Shown here piece by piece: positions 1 to 7,209 of a DNA stretch of 28,534 nucleotides. The first letter of the stretch is position 1. Every line of letters begins with the position of its first letter. Made by a program: the position numbers and the translations under genes. The stretch covers positions 1 through 28,534 of IMG/VR virus record IMGVR_UViG_3300025872_000235. One strand, 5' to 3'. Under the pieces are notes generated by a model, which saw only the letters and a list, made by a program, of their open reading frames with translations, had not been told where the DNA came from and searched no databases. The DNA comes from a virus.

Positions 1-123
1 CTCCCGGCAGGCGTCTATCCCGCGTGTACGCGCGCGCGCGCGATCCCCCCCCCCACCATCGCTTTGGGGATTTAATAAATATATTCCTACCCCCCCCACA
101 CACAGGCCCCCTACCCTTGCAGC
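1..123. other. Non-coding left-end island with simple-sequence tracts
   Basis: No convincing gene lies here. Positions 21-44 are a 24-base strictly alternating pyrimidine-purine tract, mostly CG, a classical Z-DNA-prone sequence. A run of ten C follows at 45-54. Positions 70-85 are a 16-base A/T-only island inside otherwise GC-rich DNA, and a run of eight C follows at 90-97, then a short CA repeat. The AT island could hold a -10-like element (TATATT, 80-85), but no matching -35 is seen at proper spacing. The position upstream of the packaging genes would suit a genome end, a packaging site or a promoter region; the sequence alone does not decide. Confidence 0.5.
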
Positions 124-135
124 GTGACGCTACTC

Positions 136-474
136 ATGCTACGGGAAGGGATGCGGAAGCCGTGTGGGACGCCGTTGTGCGAGGGGGAGGTGGTGACGGC
201 GAGGGAGTGCCGACGATGCTACGAGCGGAGGCGGTGGGCTGACCCGGAGAGGAAGCGTGCGGCGAGGGGGTACGCGAGGAGGCCGGGGGCGCGTGAGGCG
301 CATCGTTTGGCGTGTCGGGATTACCGGGAGGCCGGGAAGGTGAAGCGAGGGATTTGCGAGGTTTGCGGTGGGGGGACGAGTGAGGAGAGGGCGAGGCGGT
401 GTTTGAGGTGTTTTCGGGAGAGGGTGTTGCCGGGAGCGAGGGTGAGGGGGCTTGAGGCGATGAGGAGGAAGTGA
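136..474 (+). CDS. Small Cys-rich zinc-ribbon protein
   Basis: Function unknown. The protein has about 112 residues, is very basic, and carries two cysteine clusters: near the N-terminus a CGTPLC motif followed by a CRRC motif, and near the C-terminus CEVC followed by CLRC. Each pair looks like a treble-clef or zinc-ribbon knuckle. The middle is Arg-rich (RRRWADPERKRAARGYARR). Similar CxxC/Arg-rich halves occur at the N-terminus of phage HNH endonucleases, but no HNH catalytic motif is visible here, so DNA binding is only inferred. The start is uncertain: GTG 124, ATG 136 and ATG 151 are in frame; the GGGAAGGG before ATG 151 sits too close to be ideal. Its TGA overlaps the ATG of the methyltransferase (TGATG), implying translational coupling. 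The codon use is odd, with many GGG and AGG codons. Confidence 0.6.
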   Translation: MLREGMRKPCGTPLCEGEVVTARECRRCYERRRWADPERKRAARGYARRPGAREAHRLACRDYREAGKVKRGICEVCGGGTSEERARRCLRCFRERVLPGARVRGLEAMRRK

Positions 475-1757
475 TGGGAAGCGTGGATTTGCGGCTGGGC
501 GATTGCACTGAGGTTCTGAAATCTTTGAAAGATGCAAGCGTGGATTCGGTAGTGACCGACCCGCCGTACGAACTTGGGTTCATGGGCAAGGGTTGGGACT
601 CAACCGGCATCGCGTACAACGTCGGGCTGTGGCGCGAGTGCCTGCGGGTGCTGAAGCCCGGAGGGCACCTGTTGGCGTTCGGCGGGACGCGGACCTATCA
701 CCGCATGGCTGTTGCCATCGAGGACGCGGGCTTTGAGATCCGAGACTCGCTGCACTGGATTTACGGAAGCGGGTTCCCGAAGTCGTTGAACGTCGCCATC
801 GCTATCGACAAGGCCGAGAGAGGGTTTCCGCAGGGCGGCGCAGACCCCTCTAGTTCCGCGCACGGAAAGTTCAAGACCCAAAAGACCGAAGGCTCCCGTG
901 GGGCCGGGGACGCGGGCCGAGGGTATGGTGCGGGGCCGGGACAGTTCATGCGTGAGGCTGCCAAGGGAACCCGCGCTATCACATCAGAAGCAGCGAAAGC
1001 GTGGGAAGGCTGGGGCACCGCGCTCAAGCCCGCGCATGAGCCGGTGGTCGTGGCCCGCAAGCCGCTCGTCGGCACCGTCGCAGCAAATGTGCAGGCGCAC
1101 GGCACCGGGGCGCTGAACATCGACGGGTGCCGGGTTGGAGTTGACGGGGGCACGCGCAAGTCTGGGCCGCCATCAATGAAGCCGGGAAACTCGCTCAACG
1201 GCTCGCTTAACGGCTCGCTCAACGGCGGCGGTTGTGAGCCAATCGACGCTGGCCGCTGGCCCCCGAACATCCTGCTTTCCCACACGCCCGAGTGCGGCGA
1301 GGCGTGCGCCGAGGATTGTGCGGTGGCCGGGTTGGACAGGCAGAGCGGGACAAGCAAGAGCGTAGGAAAGGCGCAGTTCAAGCCACGATCAATCTACAGC
1401 GCGGACGCAGAGGGTTACGACATCACGGGTACGGAGATCGGATACGGCGACAGCGGCGGCGCGTCCCGCTTCTTCCCGGTCTTCCGCTATCAAGCCAAGG
1501 CGTCGAGGTCGGAGCGGGAGCGCGGGTTAAATGAAGGTCAGAAGGCAAGCCATCCCACGGTCAAGCCTGTGGAACTGATGCGGTGGCTGGTGCGCCTTGT
1601 GACCCCTCCCGGCGGCGTGGTGCTGGACCCGTTCATGGGAAGCGGAACGACGGGCGTTGCAGTTGGAGCACTTGGTTTTTCGTTTATTGGGATTGAGCGC
1701 AACGATGAATATTTCAAGATCGCAAGCGCACGCATCACAAACATGGAGCGGAAGTGA
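474..1757 (+). CDS. DNA methyltransferase (beta-class N6-adenine/N4-cytosine)
   Basis: S-adenosylmethionine-dependent DNA methylase of 427 residues that should methylate an exocyclic amino group in duplex DNA. Catalytic motif IV, DPPY, lies at residues 29-32, and the SAM-binding motif I, DPFMGSGTTG, at about 385-394 after HPTVKP (from 360). IV before I is the beta-class order. The central region, roughly 115-355, is the likely target-recognition domain and includes the GTGALNIDGCRVG signature common in phage and mobile-element methylases. Residues 240-251 are SLNG repeated three times, encoded by three 12-base copies at 1191-1226. ATG 474 is preferred over GTG 471 because GAGGAGGAA lies just upstream. 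No restriction enzyme gene is adjacent, so it is probably an orphan methylase protecting phage DNA. Target sequence cannot be read from the protein. Confidence 0.93.
   Translation: MGSVDLRLGDCTEVLKSLKDASVDSVVTDPPYELGFMGKGWDSTGIAYNVGLWRECLRVLKPGGHLLAFGGTRTYHRMAVAIEDAGFEIRDSLHWIYGSGFPKSLNVAIAIDKAERGFPQGGADPSSSAHGKFKTQKTEGSRGAGDAGRGYGAGPGQFMREAAKGTRAITSEAAKAWEGWGTALKPAHEPVVVARKPLVGTVAANVQAHGTGALNIDGCRVGVDGGTRKSGPPSMKPGNSLNGSLNGSLNGGGCEPIDAGRWPPNILLSHTPECGEACAEDCAVAGLDRQSGTSKSVGKAQFKPRSIYSADAEGYDITGTEIGYGDSGGASRFFPVFRYQAKASRSERERGLNEGQKASHPTVKPVELMRWLVRLVTPPGGVVLDPFMGSGTTGVAVGALGFSFIGIERNDEYFKIASARITNMERK
1191..1226 (+). repeat. Three 12-bp tandem repeats inside the methyltransferase gene
   Basis: Three copies of TCGCTCAACGGC (1191-1202, 1203-1214, 1215-1226); the middle copy differs by one C-to-T change that is synonymous. 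The repeat is in frame and encodes SLNG three times in the presumed target-recognition region. Slippage could change copy number without breaking the frame. Confidence 0.9.
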
Positions 1758-2038
1758 TGGAAGAGATTTTAAGGGTGCGAGGGGAGTTGGAGCGGTTGAG
1801 GCGGGAGGGGGTTTTGGATGAGGACGTAGAGTCGGCGTACTGGATGCTGGGGCAAGGGCAAGAGTTGGGTTGGGCGAAGGAAGTGGTGGCGAGGTACGCG
1901 AAGGCGGTTGGCAAGAAGGTGGAGATGAAGGTCGCGCTGATCAGCCGTGAGGAGCATGAGAAAATGATGGGGCGGGAGGGGCCGCGGGAAGTGGGCAAGG
2001 AGGAGTACGAGCGGATGATGAGGGAGATGGAGTCGTGA
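1757..2038 (+). CDS. Small helical protein of unknown function
   Basis: Encodes 93 residues predicted almost entirely helical and highly charged, starting MEEILRVRGELERLRREG. A middle segment (SAYWMLGQGQELGWAKEVV) looks like a folded core, and the C-terminal third is rich in Glu, Lys and Met. I do not recognise the family. It sits two genes before the large terminase, where small terminases often lie, but it shows no clear helix-turn-helix, so TerS is only a guess. The ATG shares its A with the TGA of the methyltransferase gene (TGATG), and GGAGCGGAAG is upstream. Codons are strongly purine- and G-rich, like the gene at 136-474 and unlike the methyltransferase between them. Confidence 0.7.
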   Translation: MEEILRVRGELERLRREGVLDEDVESAYWMLGQGQELGWAKEVVARYAKAVGKKVEMKVALISREEHEKMMGREGPREVGKEEYERMMREMES

Positions 2039-2127
2039 GCGAGCACTGGGGGCGGGAGTGGGGCGAATACGAGGGGGCGGGCGAGGGGGAAGCTGCGGGA
2101 GCGCGAGTGCGCGGGAGGGGATGTTGA
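2035..2127 (+). CDS. Possible 30-residue linker ORF
   Basis: A GTG at 2035 overlaps the upstream stop (GTGA) and opens a 30-codon frame that ends with TGA at 2125-2127, one base before the terminase ATG. The peptide (MSEHWGREWGEYEGAGEGEA, then a basic tail) is low in complexity and matches nothing I know. Support is only the exact fit between two genes and the GGAG before it. It may be a leader that couples translation of the terminase, or chance. Confidence 0.25.
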   Translation: MSEHWGREWGEYEGAGEGEAAGARVRGRGC

Positions 2128-2128
2128 G

Positions 2129-3622
2129 ATGGTGAAGGAAGACCTTGAGAAGTTGATTGCGAAGATGACGCCGCAGGAGCGGAGCGAGTTTTTCGCCTTG
2201 GTTGCGGCGGAGAAAAAGGAACCGGTTTTCCGGAGTACGGACCACGTTTGGCAGAGCAAGTTCTTGGACGATCCGTCGCGAATGAAGGCGTTGCTGTGTA
2301 CGCGGCGGGCGGGGAAGTCGTACGCGGCGGGGTTGATGTTGCTGGAGGCGGCGTACAAGAACCCCAACGTGTCTTGCTTGTACGTCGCGCTGACGCGCGC
2401 TTCGGCCAAGCGGATCATGTGGAAGGACGTTCTGAAGACGATTGACCGCGAGCAGGGGTTGAATTGTCGGTTCAACGAGACTGAGTTGAGCGTGACCCTG
2501 CCCAACGGCAGCATCATTTACCTGCTGGGCATGGACGCGGACGAGCAGGAAAAAGAGAAGGCGCTGGGGCAGAAGTTCAAGGCGGTGGCGGTGGACGAGG
2601 CGGCGTCGTACAACGTGGACTTGAACGAGATCGTGTACGGTATTTTGAAGCCGGCGACGGCGGACTACCGCGGCACGATTGCGATGATCGGAACGCCGGG
2701 CAACATGAAGCGGGGATTGTTTTACGAGTTGACCAAGGGGCAGAACCCGGGCGAGGCGGGGCAGTGGACGAAGGACGGATGGTCCTGCTACCGCTGGACG
2801 GCGTTTGAGAACCCAAAGGTGGCGGACCAGTGGAAGGCGGAGATCGAAGATTTGCGGTTGGCGAACCCGCTGATCGAAGAGACGCCGCTGTTCCAGCAGC
2901 ACTACTTGGGCAAGTGGGTCGTGAACACGACGAACCTTGTCTACAGGTTCAACGATGAAAGGAACGTGTTTGACGAACTTCCCAAGCTTGGGCTGGGCGG
3001 ACGCTGGCGCTATGTTCTGGGGATCGACTTGGGGTTCAACGATCCGACGGCATGGGTTGTTTGCGCCTACCATGACTTCGACCGGACGCTGTACATCTTG
3101 GGCGCGCACAAGAAGGAGCGCTGCGACATTACGGAAGTCGCGGACCAGACGCGAAAGCTGATGGGGCGTTTCGAGTTTGACCGGATCATCATCGACAACG
3201 CGAACAAGCAGGCGGTCGAAGAGATGCGGAGGCGGCACGACATTCCGTTGACGGCTGCGGAAAAAACGGGGAAGTCGGATTTTATTGAACTGATGAACGC
3301 GGATTTCGTGAGCGGCTGGATCAAGCTGCACCGGAAGGCGGCGGCTCCGTTGATCGACGAGTACGGGTTGCTGATTTGGGACGAGCGGAGCCAGCGGCGC
3401 GAGGAGCATCCGGCGGCCCCCAACCACTGCGCGGACGCGGCGCTTTACGCATGGCGGCACTGCTACCAGTGGCTTGCGGATGCGAGACAGCCGAATGGGC
3501 TGCGCTACGGCCGGGAAGAGGCCGATTGGATGATCTTGCAGGAAGAGCGCGAGTTGGAGTTGTTGCAGCAGGAGCGGCGCAACCGCGAGGGAGAGATCGC
3601 GTTGTGGGGGACGGAGTCTTGA
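2129..3622 (+). CDS. terL: Terminase large subunit
   Basis: ATP-driven DNA packaging motor and nuclease that docks on the portal. The 497 residues have the two-domain TerL plan. The N-terminal ATPase has a Walker A-like CTRRAGKS at 57-64, Walker B AVAVDEAA at about 153-159 with D156/E157, and the coupling motif GTPGN at 188-192. The C-terminal RNase H-like nuclease has the three acidic residues in GIDLG (D300), IIIDN (D356) and HCADA (D436). The arginine before the Walker lysine is usual in TerL. GGGAGGGG at 2113-2120 gives a good ribosome binding site. The length is typical of podovirus-like terminases. No small terminase was recognised next to it. Confidence 0.96.
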   Translation: MVKEDLEKLIAKMTPQERSEFFALVAAEKKEPVFRSTDHVWQSKFLDDPSRMKALLCTRRAGKSYAAGLMLLEAAYKNPNVSCLYVALTRASAKRIMWKDVLKTIDREQGLNCRFNETELSVTLPNGSIIYLLGMDADEQEKEKALGQKFKAVAVDEAASYNVDLNEIVYGILKPATADYRGTIAMIGTPGNMKRGLFYELTKGQNPGEAGQWTKDGWSCYRWTAFENPKVADQWKAEIEDLRLANPLIEETPLFQQHYLGKWVVNTTNLVYRFNDERNVFDELPKLGLGGRWRYVLGIDLGFNDPTAWVVCAYHDFDRTLYILGAHKKERCDITEVADQTRKLMGRFEFDRIIIDNANKQAVEEMRRRHDIPLTAAEKTGKSDFIELMNADFVSGWIKLHRKAAAPLIDEYGLLIWDERSQRREEHPAAPNHCADAALYAWRHCYQWLADARQPNGLRYGREEADWMILQEERELELLQQERRNREGEIALWGTES

Positions 3623-3665
3623 TTGGCATCTGGACAGTGGGTCTTGGGGCGGGTACGGTGCGGCC

Positions 3666-3938
3666 ATGACGCAGGGAGACGCTGAGGGCTGGATTAGGTT
3701 CATGCGGCAGCATGGCGTGCGTCGGCTGCGCGTGAACGAACTTGAGATCGAACTTGACCCTGTGGCGGTGCGGCAGGCGAATGACGTAGCGCCGGCTCCC
3801 GTGATGTCGGCGTTTGAAGATGCGACGGGTTCGCTGTGCGCGTGCGGTCACTCTTGGATGACGGAGCACAACGAGTCGGGTTGCCTGCTGGGATGCTCGC
3901 ACCAGCAGTGCGGCAAGCAGGAGACGCTGAATGCGTGA
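3666..3938 (+). CDS. Small protein with C-terminal Cys/His metal-binding motif
   Basis: Unknown function, 90 residues. The first half, GWIRFMRQHGVRRLRVNELEI, reads as a helix followed by a beta strand. The second half carries a compact CACGH...H...GC...C...C cluster: C58, C60, H62, H68, C73, C77 and C82, consistent with a small zinc site. It is separated from terL by 43 bases and lacks a strong ribosome binding site (GGGGCGGG lies rather far upstream). It overlaps the next gene by eight bases. The place between terminase and portal suggests a packaging or head-assembly accessory, but this is inferred from position alone. Confidence 0.7.
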   Translation: MTQGDAEGWIRFMRQHGVRRLRVNELEIELDPVAVRQANDVAPAPVMSAFEDATGSLCACGHSWMTEHNESGCLLGCSHQQCGKQETLNA

Positions 3939-4248
3939 CGAAGAAAAGCCGGCGGAGGGCGGGAAGCATCCGCGGGATGAACTTTGGCGCGCGGCGTTGT
4001 GGGCCGGATTTGCAAATCAAGAGAAGATCGTGGAGGATCTGAAGGCGATGCGCCGTCCTTGGTACGGCGAACTTGCGCCGTTGACCGCTGAGGAGAGGGT
4101 CTTCATCGTCTTCCAGTTGTGCAAGGCATGGTACCCGCAGATGGACGCGGACCGGCAGAAGCAGTCGTTCAAGATGCTGTGGCGGTTGTTCGGGGCGCGG
4201 AAGCGTCCGGTCGGGTTTGAGAAGGAGTCTGCCAATGGCCCCCATTGA
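3931..4248 (+). CDS. Conserved-looking small protein between terminase and portal
   Basis: Unknown function, 105 residues, largely helical, with Trp/aromatic-rich blocks such as DELWRAALWAGFANQEKIV and FQLCKAWYPQMDADRQKQSF. The frame overlaps the previous gene by eight bases (ATGCGTGA) and the portal start by fourteen. CAGGAGACG precedes the ATG at suitable spacing. No membrane segment or cysteine cluster is seen. Being wedged between terL and portal it may assist packaging; a small terminase is conceivable but no DNA-binding motif supports it. Confidence 0.75.
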   Translation: MRDEEKPAEGGKHPRDELWRAALWAGFANQEKIVEDLKAMRRPWYGELAPLTAEERVFIVFQLCKAWYPQMDADRQKQSFKMLWRLFGARKRPVGFEKESANGPH

Positions 4249-6178
4249 ATTCCGCGATTTTTCGGTTGGCGGCGAGCGTTCCGGCGTACCGGGGAAGTTT
4301 CCGGACAACAAGGAGACGCGCTGGTGGATGCTGGAAGGGCAGCAGGCCGCGGATGTTATTTCGGGCACGCTGAATCTGATCCGCGACACGCAGTCGTTCC
4401 GGGCGACCCAGTGGATCGTCTCGTCGCGTTTGTACGGCAACCTTGCGCCTACGACGCTGGCGGGCGTGTCGTTCAGCAAGATCGCGGCGGCGCAGCCGGC
4501 ATTGCGCGACCGCATCAGCTACAACTTGGTTCAGAGCGTGACGGATACGGCGGTGGCGCGGATCACGCGGAACCGTCCGCGGCCGTTCTTTCTGACCAGC
4601 GACGGCGACTACCGGAAGCAGCGTGAGGCGAAGAAGCTGAACACGTTCCTTGAGGGCGTGTTCTACGAGAACGGCACGCACTCGATTGGCGTTGATGTCT
4701 TCCGCGATGCGGCGGTCTGGGGCGACGGGTTCATCCATGTGTTCGCCAAGGGCGGGCGCGTTTGCCATGAGCGCGTCATGTGCAGCGAGATTTTTGTGGA
4801 TGACGTTGAGTCGCTATACGGGATGCCGCGGCAGATGCATCGCGTGAAGCAGGTTGACCGGCAGGTTCTGTTCGACATGTTTCCGGATGACGCGGCCAAG
4901 ATTGGCGGAGCCAAGCCCAGCCGGACGGAAGAAAACGGACGCAGCATCGTGGCGGACATGCTGACGGTGCGCGAGTCTTGGCACTTGCCCAGCGGTCCCG
5001 GGGCGAACGACGGGAAGCACTGCATCACGATTGACGGCGCGGTGCTGGGCGAGATGGAGCCTTGGCCGCATCAGTGGTTCCCGTTTGCGCGCGTGCAGTG
5101 GAGCAAGCGGCTTTACGGGTTCTGGGGGCAGGGTCTGGCGGAGCAGCTTCAGAACATCCAGTTGGAAATCAACAAGCTGCTGTGGGTGATCCAGCGGTCG
5201 TTCCACCTGTCTGGCACGTTCAAGGTGTTCATTGAAAACGGCAGCAAGATCGTGAAGGAGCACTTGAACAACGATGTCGGCAGCATCATCAACTACACGG
5301 GCACGGCACCTTCGTACGTCGTGCCGCCGACCGTTGCTCCGGAGATCTTCAGCCACCTCCAGAATTTGATCAACAAGGGCTACGAGCAGGCGGGTATTTC
5401 GCAGCTTGCGGCGTCCAGCTTGAAGCCGGAAGGCTTGAACAGCGGACGCGCGATCCGCGAGTACAACGACATCCAGCAGGACCGCCTGCACACGCCGGCC
5501 AAGATGTACGAGACGATGTTCATGGACGTTGCGCGGCTTTCGATTGAAGTCGTGAAGATGATCGCGGAGGAGCATGGCGGTTACGCGGTGCGCGCGCCCA
5601 GCCGGAAGTCGGTCGCCAAGGTGGATTGGAAAGACATCAAGTTGAGCCAAGACGATTACGTCATGCAGTGCTACCCGGTGTCTTCGCTGCCGAATGACCC
5701 GGCTGGCCGGCTCCAGACGATCCAAGAGTACGCGCAGGCGGGCTTTCTGTCGCCGCGGCAGGCGCGTCGGCTTCTGGACTTCCCCGACCTTGACCAAGTC
5801 GAGTCGCTGGCGAACGCGGAGGAGGACTACCTCACCAGCCTGCTGGATCGGATGATTGATGACGGCGAGTACACCTCGCCCGATCCGCTGGACGATCTTG
5901 CGCTCGCGCGTCAGCTTGCGCTTGAGTACTACGCCAAGGGCAAGTTCAATAACCTGCGGGAGGACCGTCTGGATCTGATCAAGCGATTCTTGGATCAGAT
6001 CAAGGAGGTCGAGCAGGACATCGTGAAGAAGACCGCTGAGGAGGCCGCGCAGGCCAGCATGGCCGGACAGGCCGCGCTTGCCGCAATGATGCCGCAGCCC
6101 GGAGCGACGGGCCCTGCGCTTTCGCCTCCGATTCCGATTGGGCCTAGTGACCTTGTACCGAATGTCCCGGTACAGTAA
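4235..6178 (+). CDS. Portal (head-tail connector) protein
   Basis: Forms the dodecameric ring at one capsid vertex through which DNA enters and leaves. The 647-residue product matches podovirus portals in length and content: an N-terminal wing region, a core with SYNLVQSVTDTAVARITRNR, a WGDGFIHVF segment, a stem/crown region with GLAEQLQNIQLEINKLL and KPEGLNSGRAIREYNDIQQD, and a C-terminal helical barrel-like tail ending in Ala/Pro-rich sequence. The motif pairing SG-AIREYND-QQDR is typical of portals. ATG 4235 is chosen because AAGGAG lies at 4222-4227; an in-frame TTG at 4217 is less likely. The following scaffold gene supports the call. Confidence 0.93.
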   Translation: MAPIEFRDFSVGGERSGVPGKFPDNKETRWWMLEGQQAADVISGTLNLIRDTQSFRATQWIVSSRLYGNLAPTTLAGVSFSKIAAAQPALRDRISYNLVQSVTDTAVARITRNRPRPFFLTSDGDYRKQREAKKLNTFLEGVFYENGTHSIGVDVFRDAAVWGDGFIHVFAKGGRVCHERVMCSEIFVDDVESLYGMPRQMHRVKQVDRQVLFDMFPDDAAKIGGAKPSRTEENGRSIVADMLTVRESWHLPSGPGANDGKHCITIDGAVLGEMEPWPHQWFPFARVQWSKRLYGFWGQGLAEQLQNIQLEINKLLWVIQRSFHLSGTFKVFIENGSKIVKEHLNNDVGSIINYTGTAPSYVVPPTVAPEIFSHLQNLINKGYEQAGISQLAASSLKPEGLNSGRAIREYNDIQQDRLHTPAKMYETMFMDVARLSIEVVKMIAEEHGGYAVRAPSRKSVAKVDWKDIKLSQDDYVMQCYPVSSLPNDPAGRLQTIQEYAQAGFLSPRQARRLLDFPDLDQVESLANAEEDYLTSLLDRMIDDGEYTSPDPLDDLALARQLALEYYAKGKFNNLREDRLDLIKRFLDQIKEVEQDIVKKTAEEAAQASMAGQAALAAMMPQPGATGPALSPPIPIGPSDLVPNVPVQ

Positions 6179-6193
6179 CCAAGGAGTGACTGC

Positions 6194-7081
6194 ATGGGCG
6201 TCGAGGGAGTGATCACCAACATGACCGTAGGTGCGGAGACTGCGCCGACTGTAGAGTCTGCGCCCGCTCCGGAGGTTGTTCCGGAGGCTGCGCCTGTGGC
6301 GGAGCCTGCTCCGGAGCGACCGCGTGCGGACCGCTTTGCGGTTCTGGCGCGCAAGGAGCAGGAGGTCTTCAAGAAGCAGCAGGCGGTTCGCGCGCAGCAG
6401 GCGGAACTTGCCCGGCAGGCTGAGGAGATCCGCGCGTTTCAAGCGGCCAAGCAGCAGGCGCTGACAAACCCGATTGAGGCGTTGAAGCAGCTTGGGCTGA
6501 CCTACGAGGACATCACCAAGTTCGTTCTGAACGACAACCAGCCGACGCCCGAATTGGAGACGGCTTCGCTGCGCCGCGAGATCGAAGAGGTCAAGCGCCA
6601 GACGCAGGCGGATCGTGAGCGCCTGTTGAAGGAGCAGCGCGATGCCGCGATGCAGGAGCAGCAGGGCATCATCGCCGCGTTCCGCGAAGAGGTTGCGGAT
6701 TACGTCGGCCAGCACGCGGACACTTACGAGTTGACAAACCTTTACAAGGGTGAAAGCCTTGTTTCGGATGTGATCGAAGAGCACTACAACGAGCAGGTTC
6801 GCGCGGGCGTCCGCAATCCCAAGTTGCTGACGATTCCGGAGGCGGCGAAGCAAGTTGAAGAGTACTTCGAGTCTGAGATTCGCAAGGCTCAAGCGACCAA
6901 GAAGTTCGCAGCTACGACGCAGGCAGTGGCTTCACCGCAGAATGGATCGCCGGCGGCGGCTCCGAAGCTGGGACCGACGCTGTCGAACAATCTGAGTGCG
7001 AGCGTGACCTCCAACCCGCAGCGACCGCGCACTGAGGCGGAACGGGTTGCGGCTGCGCTGGCCCGGCTTGAAGGACGTTAG
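6194..7081 (+). CDS. Capsid scaffolding protein
   Basis: Directs procapsid assembly and leaves or is degraded before DNA filling. The 295-residue protein has the usual features: a Pro/Ala/Glu-rich disordered N-terminus (about 15-45), a long charged coiled coil rich in Gln/Glu/Ala (about 48-160), and a basic C-terminal segment (PRTEAERVAAALARLEGR) suited to shell binding. It lies between portal and major capsid genes, the standard place. AAGGAG at 6180-6185 precedes ATG 6194. No protease motif is seen, and no separate prohead protease gene is present nearby. Confidence 0.87.
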   Translation: MGVEGVITNMTVGAETAPTVESAPAPEVVPEAAPVAEPAPERPRADRFAVLARKEQEVFKKQQAVRAQQAELARQAEEIRAFQAAKQQALTNPIEALKQLGLTYEDITKFVLNDNQPTPELETASLRREIEEVKRQTQADRERLLKEQRDAAMQEQQGIIAAFREEVADYVGQHADTYELTNLYKGESLVSDVIEEHYNEQVRAGVRNPKLLTIPEAAKQVEEYFESEIRKAQATKKFAATTQAVASPQNGSPAAAPKLGPTLSNNLSASVTSNPQRPRTEAERVAAALARLEGR

Positions 7082-7209
7082 CCACTAGGAACGGCAGCGA
7101 CGTAAGGCGAAGTTCCGTCTCTCTCAATCAACCCGCCGACTAGGACGCATGGCGCGATCCTTACGGCTTTGCGGGCGCGAATGAATCGCAGCCTGCCACA
7201 GGTGCTCGT
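7082..7209. other. 128-base gap before the major capsid gene
   Basis: The longest gap among the head genes. It contains a short inverted repeat, GGAAC (7088-7092) with GTTCC (7112-7116), followed by a pyrimidine stretch GTCTCTCTC, a weak terminator-like arrangement. A 7-base direct repeat ACTAGGA occurs at 7084-7090 and 7139-7145. No standard promoter is evident, although a phage-specific or late promoter for the capsid gene would be expected in such a gap. Confidence 0.3.

Noticed and set aside
24-242. Short + strand frame over the left-end tracts
   Set aside because: It translates the CG and C-runs into Arg/Pro repeats and overlaps the better zinc-ribbon frame.
134-619. Ser/Pro-rich - strand frame opposite the left-end genes
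   Set aside because: A by-product of the G-rich + strand; no motif.
1769-3703. 644-codon open frame on the - strand opposite the terminase
   Set aside because: It is a high-GC shadow: the sequence is Arg/Pro/Leu-rich, lacks known motifs, and the + strand encodes an unmistakable TerL.
4814-6892. 692-codon open frame on the - strand opposite portal and scaffold
   Set aside because: Composition is that of antisense codons, and it crosses the border between two real + strand genes.
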